Positions 25,615 through 34,061 of a stretch of 64,000 bases of DNA are shown piece after piece. Under the pieces are notes generated by a model. That model searched no databases and was not told where the DNA came from. It saw nothing but the letters and a program-made list of their open reading frames with translations. Numbering within the stretch: position 1 is the first letter of the stretch; each line of letters begins with the position of its first letter. The position numbers and the translations under genes are program-made. The stretch comes from JARRRD01 sp037381085 (GTDB taxonomy: Bacteria > Nitrospirota > Thermodesulfovibrionia > Thermodesulfovibrionales > UBA6898): positions 1 to 64,000 of the forward strand of contig JARRRD010000004.1 of NCBI GenBank assembly GCA_037381085.1, written 5' to 3'.

Positions 25615-26952
25615 TTATTCCCGCGTGAGCGCAATGATCTTCTCCATCTCCTGCGAGGCCTTACGCGCCTCTCCCTCTATATCCGAATTCCGGTCGGATA
25701 CGGCAGAGCTGAAGTAGCGCTGAAGGATGTTCGATATCGCGGGATACAGCGGGCTTCTCGGCCTGGGATAGGCGGTGAGAAAGACGTCCTTCATCGACCT
25801 GAACTGGGGATCGGCCTTGAGGATATCGCCGTCATCATAAAGCGCCTTTCTGGTAGGAGCCAGGCCGGCCTTTACTGCAAGCAGCTTCTGTATCCTGCTG
25901 CTCGTGAGGAACTTGATGAAGGTCCACGCCGCATCCTTGTGCTTAGAGTAGCTGCTGATAGCGAGCTGCCAGCCTCCCAGAGTGGAGTAACTCCTTCCAC
26001 CCGGGAAATGAGGAAGTTTGGCTATGCCGACCTTGCCGGCAACCCTGGAACGTGAGGGGTCGTTGGACACCTCCCATGCATAGGGCCAGTTCCTGAGAAA
26101 TACGGCCTTCCCCTGGGTAAAGAGCGCCAGCGACTCCGGCTCCTCGTAAGTCAGCTCGCCTTCCGGTGCTATATTGCCGATGATCTGGTCCCTGACGAAC
26201 CTCACTGCATCGACAGCCGGTTTCGCTGCGATCCCGGGCTGTCCCGTATCGGGGTCCACTATGTTGCCGCCGTTGCTCAGGATGTATTCCATCATATCGC
26301 ATACAAGCCCCTCGTATTGTTTGAACTGCCCTGAAAACCCTTCCATCGCAACATTATCCGCCGCCTCGCCGGAGGTAATCTTCTTTGCCTGGCTCACCAT
26401 CTCCCCCCATGTCCGGGGCGGCTTGAAACCGTATTTTTCGAGGAGGTCCTTCCGGTAATAAAGCATGCCGCCGTCGACGAAAACAGGTACCCCGTAGATA
26501 TGCCCTTTATAAGTATTCGCCAGCACCGTGCCGTCCAGGAACTTATTCCGTTCTCCCTGGGGGAAATAGGAATCCAGGGGCATCGCCCAGCCGGCTGCGG
26601 CGAATTCCGAAGGCCATATGACATCCATGAAGAAGACGTCCACATCGGGACTCTTGTTCTTGAGCTTCTGGGTCAGGAGGTCATGAAAGCCCGTGGATGA
26701 ATGCGGTCCTGTCTCCCGCACCACCCTGATCCCCGGATGCCCGGCCTCGAAGGTCCTGATTATCTCATCCCAGACGGCGGGCTGGTTCGGTTTCCAGGTA
26801 ACGAAGCGGACCGTGGTGGTCCCGGCGGTCTCTTTCTTCTTGCAGGCGGGCATGATCAGGGCCAGCGCGAGTACCAGGCATACAGTCAGTCCCTTCAGCA
26901 CCGGCCATATTCCCGCTCGATGACGTGATGATGACAGACACGTTCTCTTCAC
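25615..26952 (-). CDS. sugar-binding lipoprotein of the ABC importer
   Basis: 445 residues, extracellular solute-binding protein family 1. A basic N-terminus, hydrophobic stretch and lipobox-like LIMPAC (Cys about 37) predict a lipoprotein facing the periplasm. The mature part matches trehalose/maltose/oligosaccharide binders (VRFVTWKPN, DVFFMDVIWPSEFA, GGWQLAISSYSKHKDAAW). The start is a GTG at 26952, one base after the nitrilase stop, and AGGAGGG lies inside the end of that gene. The substrate cannot be read from sequence; the amidase and synthase genes upstream hint at a nitrogen-containing sugar (inference). Confidence 0.9.
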   Translation of the reverse strand: MKRTCLSSSRHRAGIWPVLKGLTVCLVLALALIMPACKKKETAGTTTVRFVTWKPNQPAVWDEIIRTFEAGHPGIRVVRETGPHSSTGFHDLLTQKLKNKSPDVDVFFMDVIWPSEFAAAGWAMPLDSYFPQGERNKFLDGTVLANTYKGHIYGVPVFVDGGMLYYRKDLLEKYGFKPPRTWGEMVSQAKKITSGEAADNVAMEGFSGQFKQYEGLVCDMMEYILSNGGNIVDPDTGQPGIAAKPAVDAVRFVRDQIIGNIAPEGELTYEEPESLALFTQGKAVFLRNWPYAWEVSNDPSRSRVAGKVGIAKLPHFPGGRSYSTLGGWQLAISSYSKHKDAAWTFIKFLTSSRIQKLLAVKAGLAPTRKALYDDGDILKADPQFRSMKDVFLTAYPRPRSPLYPAISNILQRYFSSAVSDRNSDIEGEARKASQEMEKIIALTRE

Positions 26953-26953
26953 T

Positions 26954-27775
26954 TCACCCTCCTGAGGACGCGGTCAAGGGGGTCACCGACTGCGCGTTCT
27001 TCTTTGTTATTTCCCTGTAAAGCAGGGGGCGCCGGTTCGGATAGATGACTTCCTCGTCACGCCAGGTCCATACGTCATCCAGATCTATCTCGGCCTGGAT
27101 CACGGCCTCCTCGTCATCTGCGTGTACGACGATGTCCCCCTGGGGATTAAGGACGGCGCTGTAACCCGAAAAGTGCTCGCCGGGCCTGTTGGCGTATATG
27201 ACAAAAACCTGGTTGTTGAGGGCGGCCCCCTGCATTCTGCGCCACATGTACTTGACCGGGAACGATCTCGGAACTGCGGAAATATTGACGATGATGTCCG
27301 CTCCGTTAAGAGCCAGTACGCGCCAGACCTCGGGGAATGCGGCGTCGAAACAGATGGTGATGCCGACCTTTCCCAGTGGGGTATCGAAAGTTTTCAGCCG
27401 TCCGCCGGCGACAAAATTCTCCGACCAGTGCACATGCGTCTTCGTATAGCTCTGCACGGTTCCGCTGTCTATGTAGGTGGCCACATTGAAGTATTTCTCC
27501 CTCTGTCTCCGCAACTCCCCGATGATCACCCGGGCGCCTGCGCGCCTGACGAATTCGTACATATCCTCCGATACGAAGGCGTGATGGACCCTCATCTTCC
27601 GGTACAGGAGGCCTTCCGGTATCTCGGCGGAAGGATGTCCGTGCAGGATGAGTTCAGGGAAAACTATGAGGTCGGCAGAGGCATGTTCGGAAATGATGCC
27701 CTTCATTCTTTCGATATGTCCATCGGGATCGTCTTTCATATAATTTATCTGGACGACACATATCCTGGCCTTCAC
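26954..27775 (-). CDS. nitrilase-superfamily amidohydrolase
   Basis: 273 residues. The Glu-Lys-Cys triad is present: Glu in IVFPELILHG (about 40), Lys in YTKTHVHW (about 112) and Cys in ITICFDAAFPE (about 144). Family members hydrolyse C-N bonds in amides or nitriles. It overlaps the synthase gene upstream by four bases and runs directly into the binding-protein gene, so it is part of the import operon. It may release ammonia from an imported amide, or act as a deaminating partner of the synthase (inference). Confidence 0.88.
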   Translation of the reverse strand: MKARICVVQINYMKDDPDGHIERMKGIISEHASADLIVFPELILHGHPSAEIPEGLLYRKMRVHHAFVSEDMYEFVRRAGARVIIGELRRQREKYFNVATYIDSGTVQSYTKTHVHWSENFVAGGRLKTFDTPLGKVGITICFDAAFPEVWRVLALNGADIIVNISAVPRSFPVKYMWRRMQGAALNNQVFVIYANRPGEHFSGYSAVLNPQGDIVVHADDEEAVIQAEIDLDDVWTWRDEEVIYPNRRPLLYREITKKNAQSVTPLTASSGG

Positions 27776-29415
27776 CTGGCTTCTTCCCCCTGGTAGCTGA
27801 GAAAAGCCGGTATGTACTTCTTCTTGATGTCCTCTTCTATCTGCTGCAGATAGCAGCGTGTGATTTCGTCTCCGTAGACTCCGTCTCCGTAACGGTACAG
27901 GCTTCCCTTGTCCCTCCTTATATTCTCCTGCACGAGGTCGCTGTCAAGGGCGCCGCTGTTTCTCCTGGCAATCCTTTCGATGATCCCGTGTATGCCGGAG
28001 CCGGACTGGGCGGGGTCTTTCACCCTGAAGGCAAGGAAGGGCGGCACTCCGAGCTCCACCGCCGCCTGACGGTGGACCCTTTTCCTGAGATTATCGTCGA
28101 CGCCTTTGAGCTTCAACCTGGGAGATATCCTCATGGCTCCCTGGATCACGTCCCTGTCCAGGTAGGGCGCCCTCACTTCTATGGAATGGGCCATCGTGAG
28201 CTTGTCCTCTCTTTCCAAAGTGTCCCTGTAAAGATAGTTTAGGTCTTCCCACAGTTTCTCATGGAGCCTCAGGTATCCGAATTCCGCCAGCACATCGTTG
28301 TACCAGGGGTAACCGGCGAACAGCTCGTCGGCAGCCTGCCCCGTATACATCACCCGTATGTTGTCTTCCGAGGCCATCCTGGCAGCCATGTACATGGGGA
28401 TGGCGACCTCGACCTGGAGAAGTCCGCTCTCCTCGACATTCCGGATTATTTCGGGGATTATGCCTTCTACGAAGGAATCAGTGATTATTGTCGTCTTCAA
28501 CTCCAGACCGAGTTCCTTCGCCACCGCCCGGGCGGCGATGATGTCCCCGGAATCCTCCGTGCCGGTGCAGTAGCAGACAATGTTCTTGCCTTCCCGCTGA
28601 AGCAGTTTCGACACCAGAACGGAATCGATCCCGCCTGAAAAGATCACCCCGAGGTGGGACTCGTTCAGTCCTGTGAGTCGTTTCTTTACTGCCCTGATCA
28701 GGGCGGTCTTGTAAAGTTCAACGGCCTCCCTGAAATCCACTATGTCTATCTGCGGGAACTGCAGCATGAACCCTTCGTGCACCGCAGGTCCCGAATCATC
28801 TATCGACAGGATCTCCCCGGGGTTCAGCCGTCCGGGACTGTCCGTCCCGTTCCAGAGTGCCTTCTTTTCAGAGGCAAAATAGGTGACATCGCCGTTCTTG
28901 ATATAGTAGAGAGGCTTCTTTCCTATCGGGTCGCGCGCCACGACGATGGACTTCCCGTCCGTGACTGCAAGGGCATACATGCCGTCGAGGAGCCCCGTGA
29001 CTTTTTTCACGGCGTCGAGAAGGTCTCCCTGGTACGTCTCTTCCAGAACGTGCACGATAATCTCGCTGTCACTCGTAGTCTTTATCTCATGGTGGCGGAG
29101 AAGAAGGGTCTTCAACTTGTCGTAGTTGTAAATCTCTCCGTTATGGACCAATGCGAGCCGGCCGTCACAGGAGGTATAAGGCTGGGTGGTGCTCTCCTGG
29201 CCGACTATCTTGAGCCTGGAATGCCCAAGGGCGATATGACTTCCCCGTTTCAGCGCATCCTTGAATTCATCGATCTCTTCACCCCTGAAAGTCGGGCCGT
29301 CGAGGTAGATGCCGTGCGTGTCGGGTCCCCTGTGCTCCATTTTCTTCAGCATGTCGTATATGTCGGTCGAAACCCTCTTCCCGCCTTCCATAAAATGTCC
29401 GCAAATAGTGCACAT
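27772..29415 (-). CDS. asparagine synthase (glutamine-hydrolysing)-like amidotransferase
   Basis: 547 residues from the ATG at 29415, which leaves Cys2 (MCTICGHF) as the N-terminal nucleophile and has GGGAGGAA upstream; the open frame to 29478 is untranslated. The glutaminase domain has HRGPDTHGI, LGHSRL and HNGEIYN. The synthetase domain has the ATP loop FSGGIDSVL and GQAADELFAGY. It amidates a carboxylate using glutamine and ATP. True AsnB is possible, but the placement at the head of a sugar-import operon suggests a special substrate. First gene of the operon. Confidence 0.87.
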   Translation of the reverse strand: MCTICGHFMEGGKRVSTDIYDMLKKMEHRGPDTHGIYLDGPTFRGEEIDEFKDALKRGSHIALGHSRLKIVGQESTTQPYTSCDGRLALVHNGEIYNYDKLKTLLLRHHEIKTTSDSEIIVHVLEETYQGDLLDAVKKVTGLLDGMYALAVTDGKSIVVARDPIGKKPLYYIKNGDVTYFASEKKALWNGTDSPGRLNPGEILSIDDSGPAVHEGFMLQFPQIDIVDFREAVELYKTALIRAVKKRLTGLNESHLGVIFSGGIDSVLVSKLLQREGKNIVCYCTGTEDSGDIIAARAVAKELGLELKTTIITDSFVEGIIPEIIRNVEESGLLQVEVAIPMYMAARMASEDNIRVMYTGQAADELFAGYPWYNDVLAEFGYLRLHEKLWEDLNYLYRDTLEREDKLTMAHSIEVRAPYLDRDVIQGAMRISPRLKLKGVDDNLRKRVHRQAAVELGVPPFLAFRVKDPAQSGSGIHGIIERIARRNSGALDSDLVQENIRRDKGSLYRYGDGVYGDEITRCYLQQIEEDIKKKYIPAFLSYQGEEAR

Positions 29416-29697
29416 AGACTTAATTCCTCCCTTGCTTCTATTCGTTGTGATGAACTGAAACCTTTGTCCGCGAGACACCTGTGACGCACGAAGCGAAAGA
29501 AGCCCCCGTCACTTGAAGTGATCTTAATCTATCCGTTAATGAATTCATGGATAAACAGTTTTTTCCGGGGCAGATTGAGGGATTCAGGGAAGCTGACAGC
29601 GCTTGCGGTTCAAAAAACTCAGAACCTTTCCTGAGCGTTCAGGTCATTTACTTTTATACCCCAACAGCGAGACGTAAGTCAAACGGCCACATCCTCT

Positions 29698-29901
29698 TCA
29701 GGCCAAAAGTATTTCCTGCTCGTCGGCATCCGGATCTTCAAAAAGTGCGACCCACCGGTCTTTTGTCAGTATGAAGGGCATCTCCTTCTCACATCTTTTG
29801 CACTTTCTGATTTCGGCCGATTTTATGCCGAGAGACCTGGCCCCGGGCGAAGGTACGGGATGGGAAACGGCTTCATATTCATGTACGTGTACCTGTTTCA
29901 T
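29698..29901 (-). CDS. small CxxC protein
   Basis: 67 residues. AAGGAGAAAGAGGC precedes the ATG at a good distance. One CKRC pair lies in IRKCKRCEKEMPF; the N-terminus is His-rich (KQVHVHEYEAVSHP) and the C-terminus acidic. Possibly half a zinc site completed by the histidines or by dimerisation. Not recognised. Confidence 0.55.
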   Translation of the reverse strand: MKQVHVHEYEAVSHPVPSPGARSLGIKSAEIRKCKRCEKEMPFILTKDRWVALFEDPDADEQEILLA

Positions 29902-30099
29902 GCCTCTTTCTCCTTTTGAGATCCTTCATTCAAAGATTACCCGAATTCATCAGAGATGTCGAGTCTCGGGAGTGTCTCTTCCCCCGTCCCCCCCGGGTCG
30001 TTGTCCGACCCTTGATACCTTCCCGGATCCATGGGACAATAAGACAGAGGTATCTGATTTGGCGGTATATGTAGTGATCTCCGGCGATGAGGAGCAGGG

Positions 30100-30540
30100 A
30101 TGAAGATCCTGGTTGTGGATGACGAACCAAACCTGGGGAGACTCTGCAGAGAGGAACTTGAAGAGGACGGTTATGAGGTTTCCATTATTGCTACGGGTGC
30201 CGGCGCGATGGAGTCCTTCCGCAGGGAAAGCCCCGACCTTGTCGTACTGGATATCAAACTACCCGATATTGATGGCCTTGAACTCCTGGCGCTAATGAAG
30301 GAGATCAGGGGGGACGTGCCGGTAATAATGCACACGGCATTCGACTATATGTACGATCTGGCATGCGATACTTCCGACGCCTATGTCGTAAAATCCGGCG
30401 ATTTTCGCGAACTCAGGGCGACGGTCCGGCGCATTATCAATGAACGCCGGGAAAAGGAAGAGCACGGGGGACCGGAGGGCACCAGGACCAAAGGTGGGTT
30501 TGTTACTCTGAGGTCATTCTATCTCGTACTCATTAAGTAA
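30100..30540 (+). CDS. single-domain response regulator
   Basis: 146 residues. Receiver fold: acidic pocket VVDDEP, phospho-acceptor Asp in VVLDIKLPDIDG (about 52), Thr in MHTAFD and Lys in VVKSGD. No output domain; the C-terminal 25 residues are an unrelated tail. It may act through protein contacts like CheY/Spo0F. AGGAGCAGGG precedes the start. No histidine kinase is adjacent. Confidence 0.9.
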   Translation: MKILVVDDEPNLGRLCREELEEDGYEVSIIATGAGAMESFRRESPDLVVLDIKLPDIDGLELLALMKEIRGDVPVIMHTAFDYMYDLACDTSDAYVVKSGDFRELRATVRRIINERREKEEHGGPEGTRTKGGFVTLRSFYLVLIK

Positions 30541-30629
30541 AGATTAACAGCCGATTAAGAATTGTTAATTGATGCCGGCCGGAAACGGTGGAGGGGATAG
30601 AAGGGCACGCGGCCTCGCAAGAAACCTGC

Positions 30630-31055
30630 CTATTCCTCTATCACCGACTCTATGACGGATCTATGCTCTGTCTTCTTTTCCATTCTGCCGGACAGAACCT
30701 TGACGAATACAAGCGAAATGAGCAGAAGGGAAAATCCTCCCCCGGCGCTCAGCAGGTTTGGATCGACAGTGCGGAAATATACCGGGAGATAATCCCAGCC
30801 GAGTATGGCGCCGATAAAAAGCGCAAATACCGGCAACACATAAAAGATGATCGCTCCCTTCAGATATGTCACGGTCTTCATGTCGACATTCACCTTCTGC
30901 CCCACCTTTGCACGGGCCAGATTGAATGCCTCCGTTTCCACGCCTCTGGTGCTTATGTCGCAAGCCCCCTTCTGACACTGGTCGCAGCAGCCCGTTCCAG
31001 CCTCCACAAGGACTTTCGCCGTCGATCCTTCGACACTTTTCACTATTCCTACCAT
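30630..31055 (-). CDS. rseC: SoxR-reducing/RseC family membrane protein
   Basis: 141 residues from the ATG at 31055, which has AAGGAGGT seven bases upstream; a longer open frame to 31418 is not coding. N-terminal cytoplasmic part with the cysteine cluster CCDQCQKGAC, then two membrane helices (AIIFYVLPVFALFIGAILG and a second near 100-122). RseC/RsxC-associated proteins work with the Rnf complex or sigma-E control; in Rnf-containing anaerobes they sit near electron-transfer genes. The exact role here is not determinable. Confidence 0.82.
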   Translation of the reverse strand: MVGIVKSVEGSTAKVLVEAGTGCCDQCQKGACDISTRGVETEAFNLARAKVGQKVNVDMKTVTYLKGAIIFYVLPVFALFIGAILGWDYLPVYFRTVDPNLLSAGGGFSLLLISLVFVKVLSGRMEKKTEHRSVIESVIEE

Positions 31056-31304
31056 AACAACCACCTCCTTGAGGCATATTTTTATTATAAAACCCTCAAG
31101 TGAAGAAGATGTGAACCCGCCCCGGAACACTTCGGTATGCGGTCCATGGAATCGGGTCTCCGGGCCGGACTCCATGCCTGTCGCCAGACCTCCCTGAACC
31201 GCCGGGCTCTTCGGGGTTGCAAAACCCTTCCTTGAAATTCTCCGGCCCGATGGGTGAAGATTGAAGTAAGTAGATCGGTGTAATAACCCCTGCACGGAAG
31301 GAAG

Positions 31305-32126
31305 ATGAACCAAAAAGATTATTACAGGATTCTGGGAGTGAGCGAGACCGCGGCATCCGAAGATATCAAGAAGGCGTACCGTAATCTCGCCTTCCGTTAT
31401 CACCCCGACAGAAGTCACGGCAACGAGGAGATGATGAAGGAGATCAACGAGGCCTATGCCGTTCTCTCAAACTCCGCGAAGAGGAAAGAATACGACAATC
31501 TGAGGCAGACATACGGCTCCTTCGCGAGGGACCGTTTCAGACAGACCTATACCGATCAGGACATCTTCCGTAATTCCGATATCGGCCAGGTCTTTGAAGA
31601 GTTGAGCAAGATATTCGGCTTCAACAGACCTGAGGACATCTTCAGCAGGGCGAATTTTTATGGCCATCATTACAGGACATTTGAATTCAAGGGGCCCGGT
31701 TATTCGGGCCGCGGCTTCTTCACTCACGGTCCGATGAGGCATGCTTACCGGGAAAAACTTAAAGGGGGCGGCGGGCATCCCCTGTTTTCAAGGGTGATGC
31801 TTAAAGGCCTGGACGTTTTCCAGAAAATGGCTGCCAGGAAGCTGGGCATTGATCTGCCCGAGAACGGAAAAGACCGGTACGATATCATCCGGATCAGTCC
31901 CGAAGAAGCGGCAACCGGAGGCAAGGTGCGTTATCTTTACAGGAAGCCTGGCAACAGCCGCGAGTTGCTTGTGAGTATCCCGTCCCGGATAAGGGAAGGG
32001 CAGAAGATAAAGCTCAGGGGCCTTGGCGAGGAGGGGAGGCACGGCGGCGAACCGGGCAACCTCTTTCTCAAGGTCAACATCCGCACCTCCTTTCTTGGAA
32101 AGATACGGAAGTTCCTGAAGAAATAG
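31305..32126 (+). CDS. DnaJ-domain protein without zinc finger
   Basis: 273 residues. J domain 1-70 with YRILGVSETAASEDIKKAY and HPD (YHPDRS). A linker of about 110 residues is rich in Phe, Arg and Gly. The C-terminal part has one DnaJ substrate-binding fold (GGKVRYLYR, LVSIPSRIREGQKIKLRGLGE). Neither the cysteine repeats of DnaJ nor a second C-terminal subdomain is present, so it is a type-II/III co-chaperone for DnaK. GGAAGGAAG precedes the ATG. Confidence 0.87.
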   Translation: MNQKDYYRILGVSETAASEDIKKAYRNLAFRYHPDRSHGNEEMMKEINEAYAVLSNSAKRKEYDNLRQTYGSFARDRFRQTYTDQDIFRNSDIGQVFEELSKIFGFNRPEDIFSRANFYGHHYRTFEFKGPGYSGRGFFTHGPMRHAYREKLKGGGGHPLFSRVMLKGLDVFQKMAARKLGIDLPENGKDRYDIIRISPEEAATGGKVRYLYRKPGNSRELLVSIPSRIREGQKIKLRGLGEEGRHGGEPGNLFLKVNIRTSFLGKIRKFLKK

Positions 32127-32196
32127 CACCACCGGCATTCCCGGCCTTTCTATCCGGGGCTTATAATGATATCATGGTCGTGTATGGTGATGAATT

Positions 32197-33138
32197 ATGC
32201 AGGACTATGAAGTAATCATCGTGGGGGGAGGACCAGCCGGGCTCTCGGCGGGCCTTTACTGCAGGAGGGCCGCCCTTAAGACAATCCTCTTCGAGAAGGG
32301 AATGCCGGGCGGCCAGATCGCCATATCAAAGGACGTGGAAAACTACCCCGGCATGGAGGCCATAACAGGCTTCGATCTGGCCGAAAAAATGCTCCATCAC
32401 GCCCGCTCTTTCGGACTGGAGATTTCACGGCAGGAGGTTGCGCAGGTGAGCGCGGGGCATGACTATCATTCCGTCCGGCTTTCAAACGGCGATATCGTCC
32501 GGTGCGCCGCCCTGATACTCGCAGCCGGCGGCTCCGTTCGCAAGCTCGGCATCCCCGGCGAGGCGGAATACCTGGGAAGCGGTGTTTCGTACTGTGCCAC
32601 CTGCGACGGCTTCTTTTTCAGGGACAAGACAGTCGTGGTCGTGGGGGGTGGCGACACCGCCGTTGAAGAGGCGCTGTATCTGGCAAAAATAACGAAGAAG
32701 GTATATCTTGTTCACAGGAGGAGCTCGTTGCGGGCCAGCAGGATACTCCAAAGCCGTCTTATGAGTGAGCCCCGGATTGCGGTAGTCTGGAACACGGTCG
32801 TCACGGAAATCAGGGGGGACGGGAAAACAGTCCAGGCCGTATTATACGAAGATACCGACTCCGGGGAGGAAGGAGAATTCCCGACGGACGGCGTCTTCAT
32901 CTTTGTCGGATATTCTCCCAATAATCAATTGATCCCGCCCGAGGTCCGGATGAACGAACAGGGCTTCGTCATTACCGATGACAAGTGCGCGACGAATGTC
33001 CCCGGCATATTTGCGGCGGGTGATCTGCGGCAGAAGTTTGCCAACCAGATAGTTGTGGCTGCGGCCGACGGATGCATCGCGGCACTGGCTGCCGCTCACT
33101 ACGTGGAGATCCGGAAAGACGGGGCAGGTTCGTCCTGA
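32197..33138 (+). CDS. trxB: thioredoxin reductase
   Basis: 313 residues. FAD-binding GGGPAGLSAGLYC, redox-active CATC (residues about 133-136) in YCATCDGFF, a second Rossmann motif VVVGGGDTAVEEA, and HRRSSLR, the pattern that favours NADPH. FAD-tail motif FAAGDLRQK. Reduces thioredoxin-like proteins. Confidence 0.94.
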   Translation: MQDYEVIIVGGGPAGLSAGLYCRRAALKTILFEKGMPGGQIAISKDVENYPGMEAITGFDLAEKMLHHARSFGLEISRQEVAQVSAGHDYHSVRLSNGDIVRCAALILAAGGSVRKLGIPGEAEYLGSGVSYCATCDGFFFRDKTVVVVGGGDTAVEEALYLAKITKKVYLVHRRSSLRASRILQSRLMSEPRIAVVWNTVVTEIRGDGKTVQAVLYEDTDSGEEGEFPTDGVFIFVGYSPNNQLIPPEVRMNEQGFVITDDKCATNVPGIFAAGDLRQKFANQIVVAAADGCIAALAAAHYVEIRKDGAGSS

Positions 33139-33216
33139 TGGCGTTTCCCGGATAAGGGCGGTATTGTCTGCGGTGTATCGGCCCTCCCGGTAGCTGTAGA
33201 CAAGTTTCGCAATTAA

Positions 33217-33245
33217 TTGACAAAAGAACCGCTTTGTTATATCAT
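33217..33245 (+). promoter_or_regulatory. sigma-70-type promoter of the CBS-domain gene
   Basis: TTGACA (33217-33222), 17-base spacer, TATCAT (33240-33245), about 100 bp before the CBS gene. Confidence 0.7.
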
Positions 33246-33348
33246 TAGAAGGTAGGATTCTCAGACTCTGCGCTCACACAAGGACAAACCCGGGCCGTGT
33301 GCGCAATTCCATAAAAAGGGGAAAAACAGCAGAAAGGAGAGACAGAAA

Positions 33349-33750
33349 ATGATACGTGCAAAGTATATAATGTGTCAGAGGACGGCGGTCAAGAAAGACA
33401 TGCCGGGGCGGGAGGTCGTCTTCAAACTGATGGCAACAGGCTGCCCGGGGCTTCCGGTAATCAACGACCAGCAGGAAGTCGTGGGGGTCGTGACGATGTG
33501 TGATATTCTGAAGGCAGCCAAGGAAGAAGGCGCCGAAATGAACAATGTGACGGCCGAGAAGGTGATGTCCAAGGTGCCGGTAACGGCAGACCCCGAGACT
33601 TCGCTTGAAGAGCTTTCGAAGATGATGGTGGAAAACAACTACTCCGTCATTCCCATAGTCAGAGGGAAAAAACTCCTCGGCGTGGTGAGCGGCCGGGAAA
33701 TAGTTGATACATACGTGGAACCGCATCTCTACACTTTTTTTGAGGAATAG
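33349..33750 (+). CDS. two-CBS-domain protein
   Basis: 133 residues, essentially a single Bateman module: two CBS motifs (each with GLPVINDQQEVVGVVT or VIPIVRGKKLLGVVSG followed by a helix). Such modules bind adenosine ligands and act as energy sensors, usually through a partner. AGAAAGGAGAGAC precedes the ATG, and a good promoter lies at 33217. No enzyme domain is attached. Confidence 0.88.
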   Translation: MIRAKYIMCQRTAVKKDMPGREVVFKLMATGCPGLPVINDQQEVVGVVTMCDILKAAKEEGAEMNNVTAEKVMSKVPVTADPETSLEELSKMMVENNYSVIPIVRGKKLLGVVSGREIVDTYVEPHLYTFFEE

Positions 33751-34061
33751 CTGCGTGCCTCCCTTATCGCCCGGTAAGGGGGGCAAACCGCAGGGTTCGG
33801 TCTGCAACAAATAGTTCTCCTCCCCGGCGCCTGTCCTGCCATGTTCCGGAGCCCCACGTCTGAAGCCTTTGACTGAAGGCGGGTCAGGAGTTTGTGTGCA
33901 ATCAATGCCGGCCGTATCCGGCGGACTCATGTCAAGAAATATCTTGCCCTCCTTCGCCGCATAATGTTATCCTTAGCCGGGTGATCATAATCCGGCTTTC
34001 CACCGTGACTGAAACAGGAAAGGAAATCCGGCTGCCGGTTTAGTATAGCTACTCTTTAGAC
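33751..34061. other. 311-bp non-coding gap before comM
   Basis: Contains a small hairpin CCCTTA/TAAGGG at 33761-33780, which may end the CBS transcript (no T run), and a GCCGG/CCGGC hairpin near 33905-33925. I see no ORF with an RBS and no clear promoter for the gene that follows. Confidence 0.4.
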
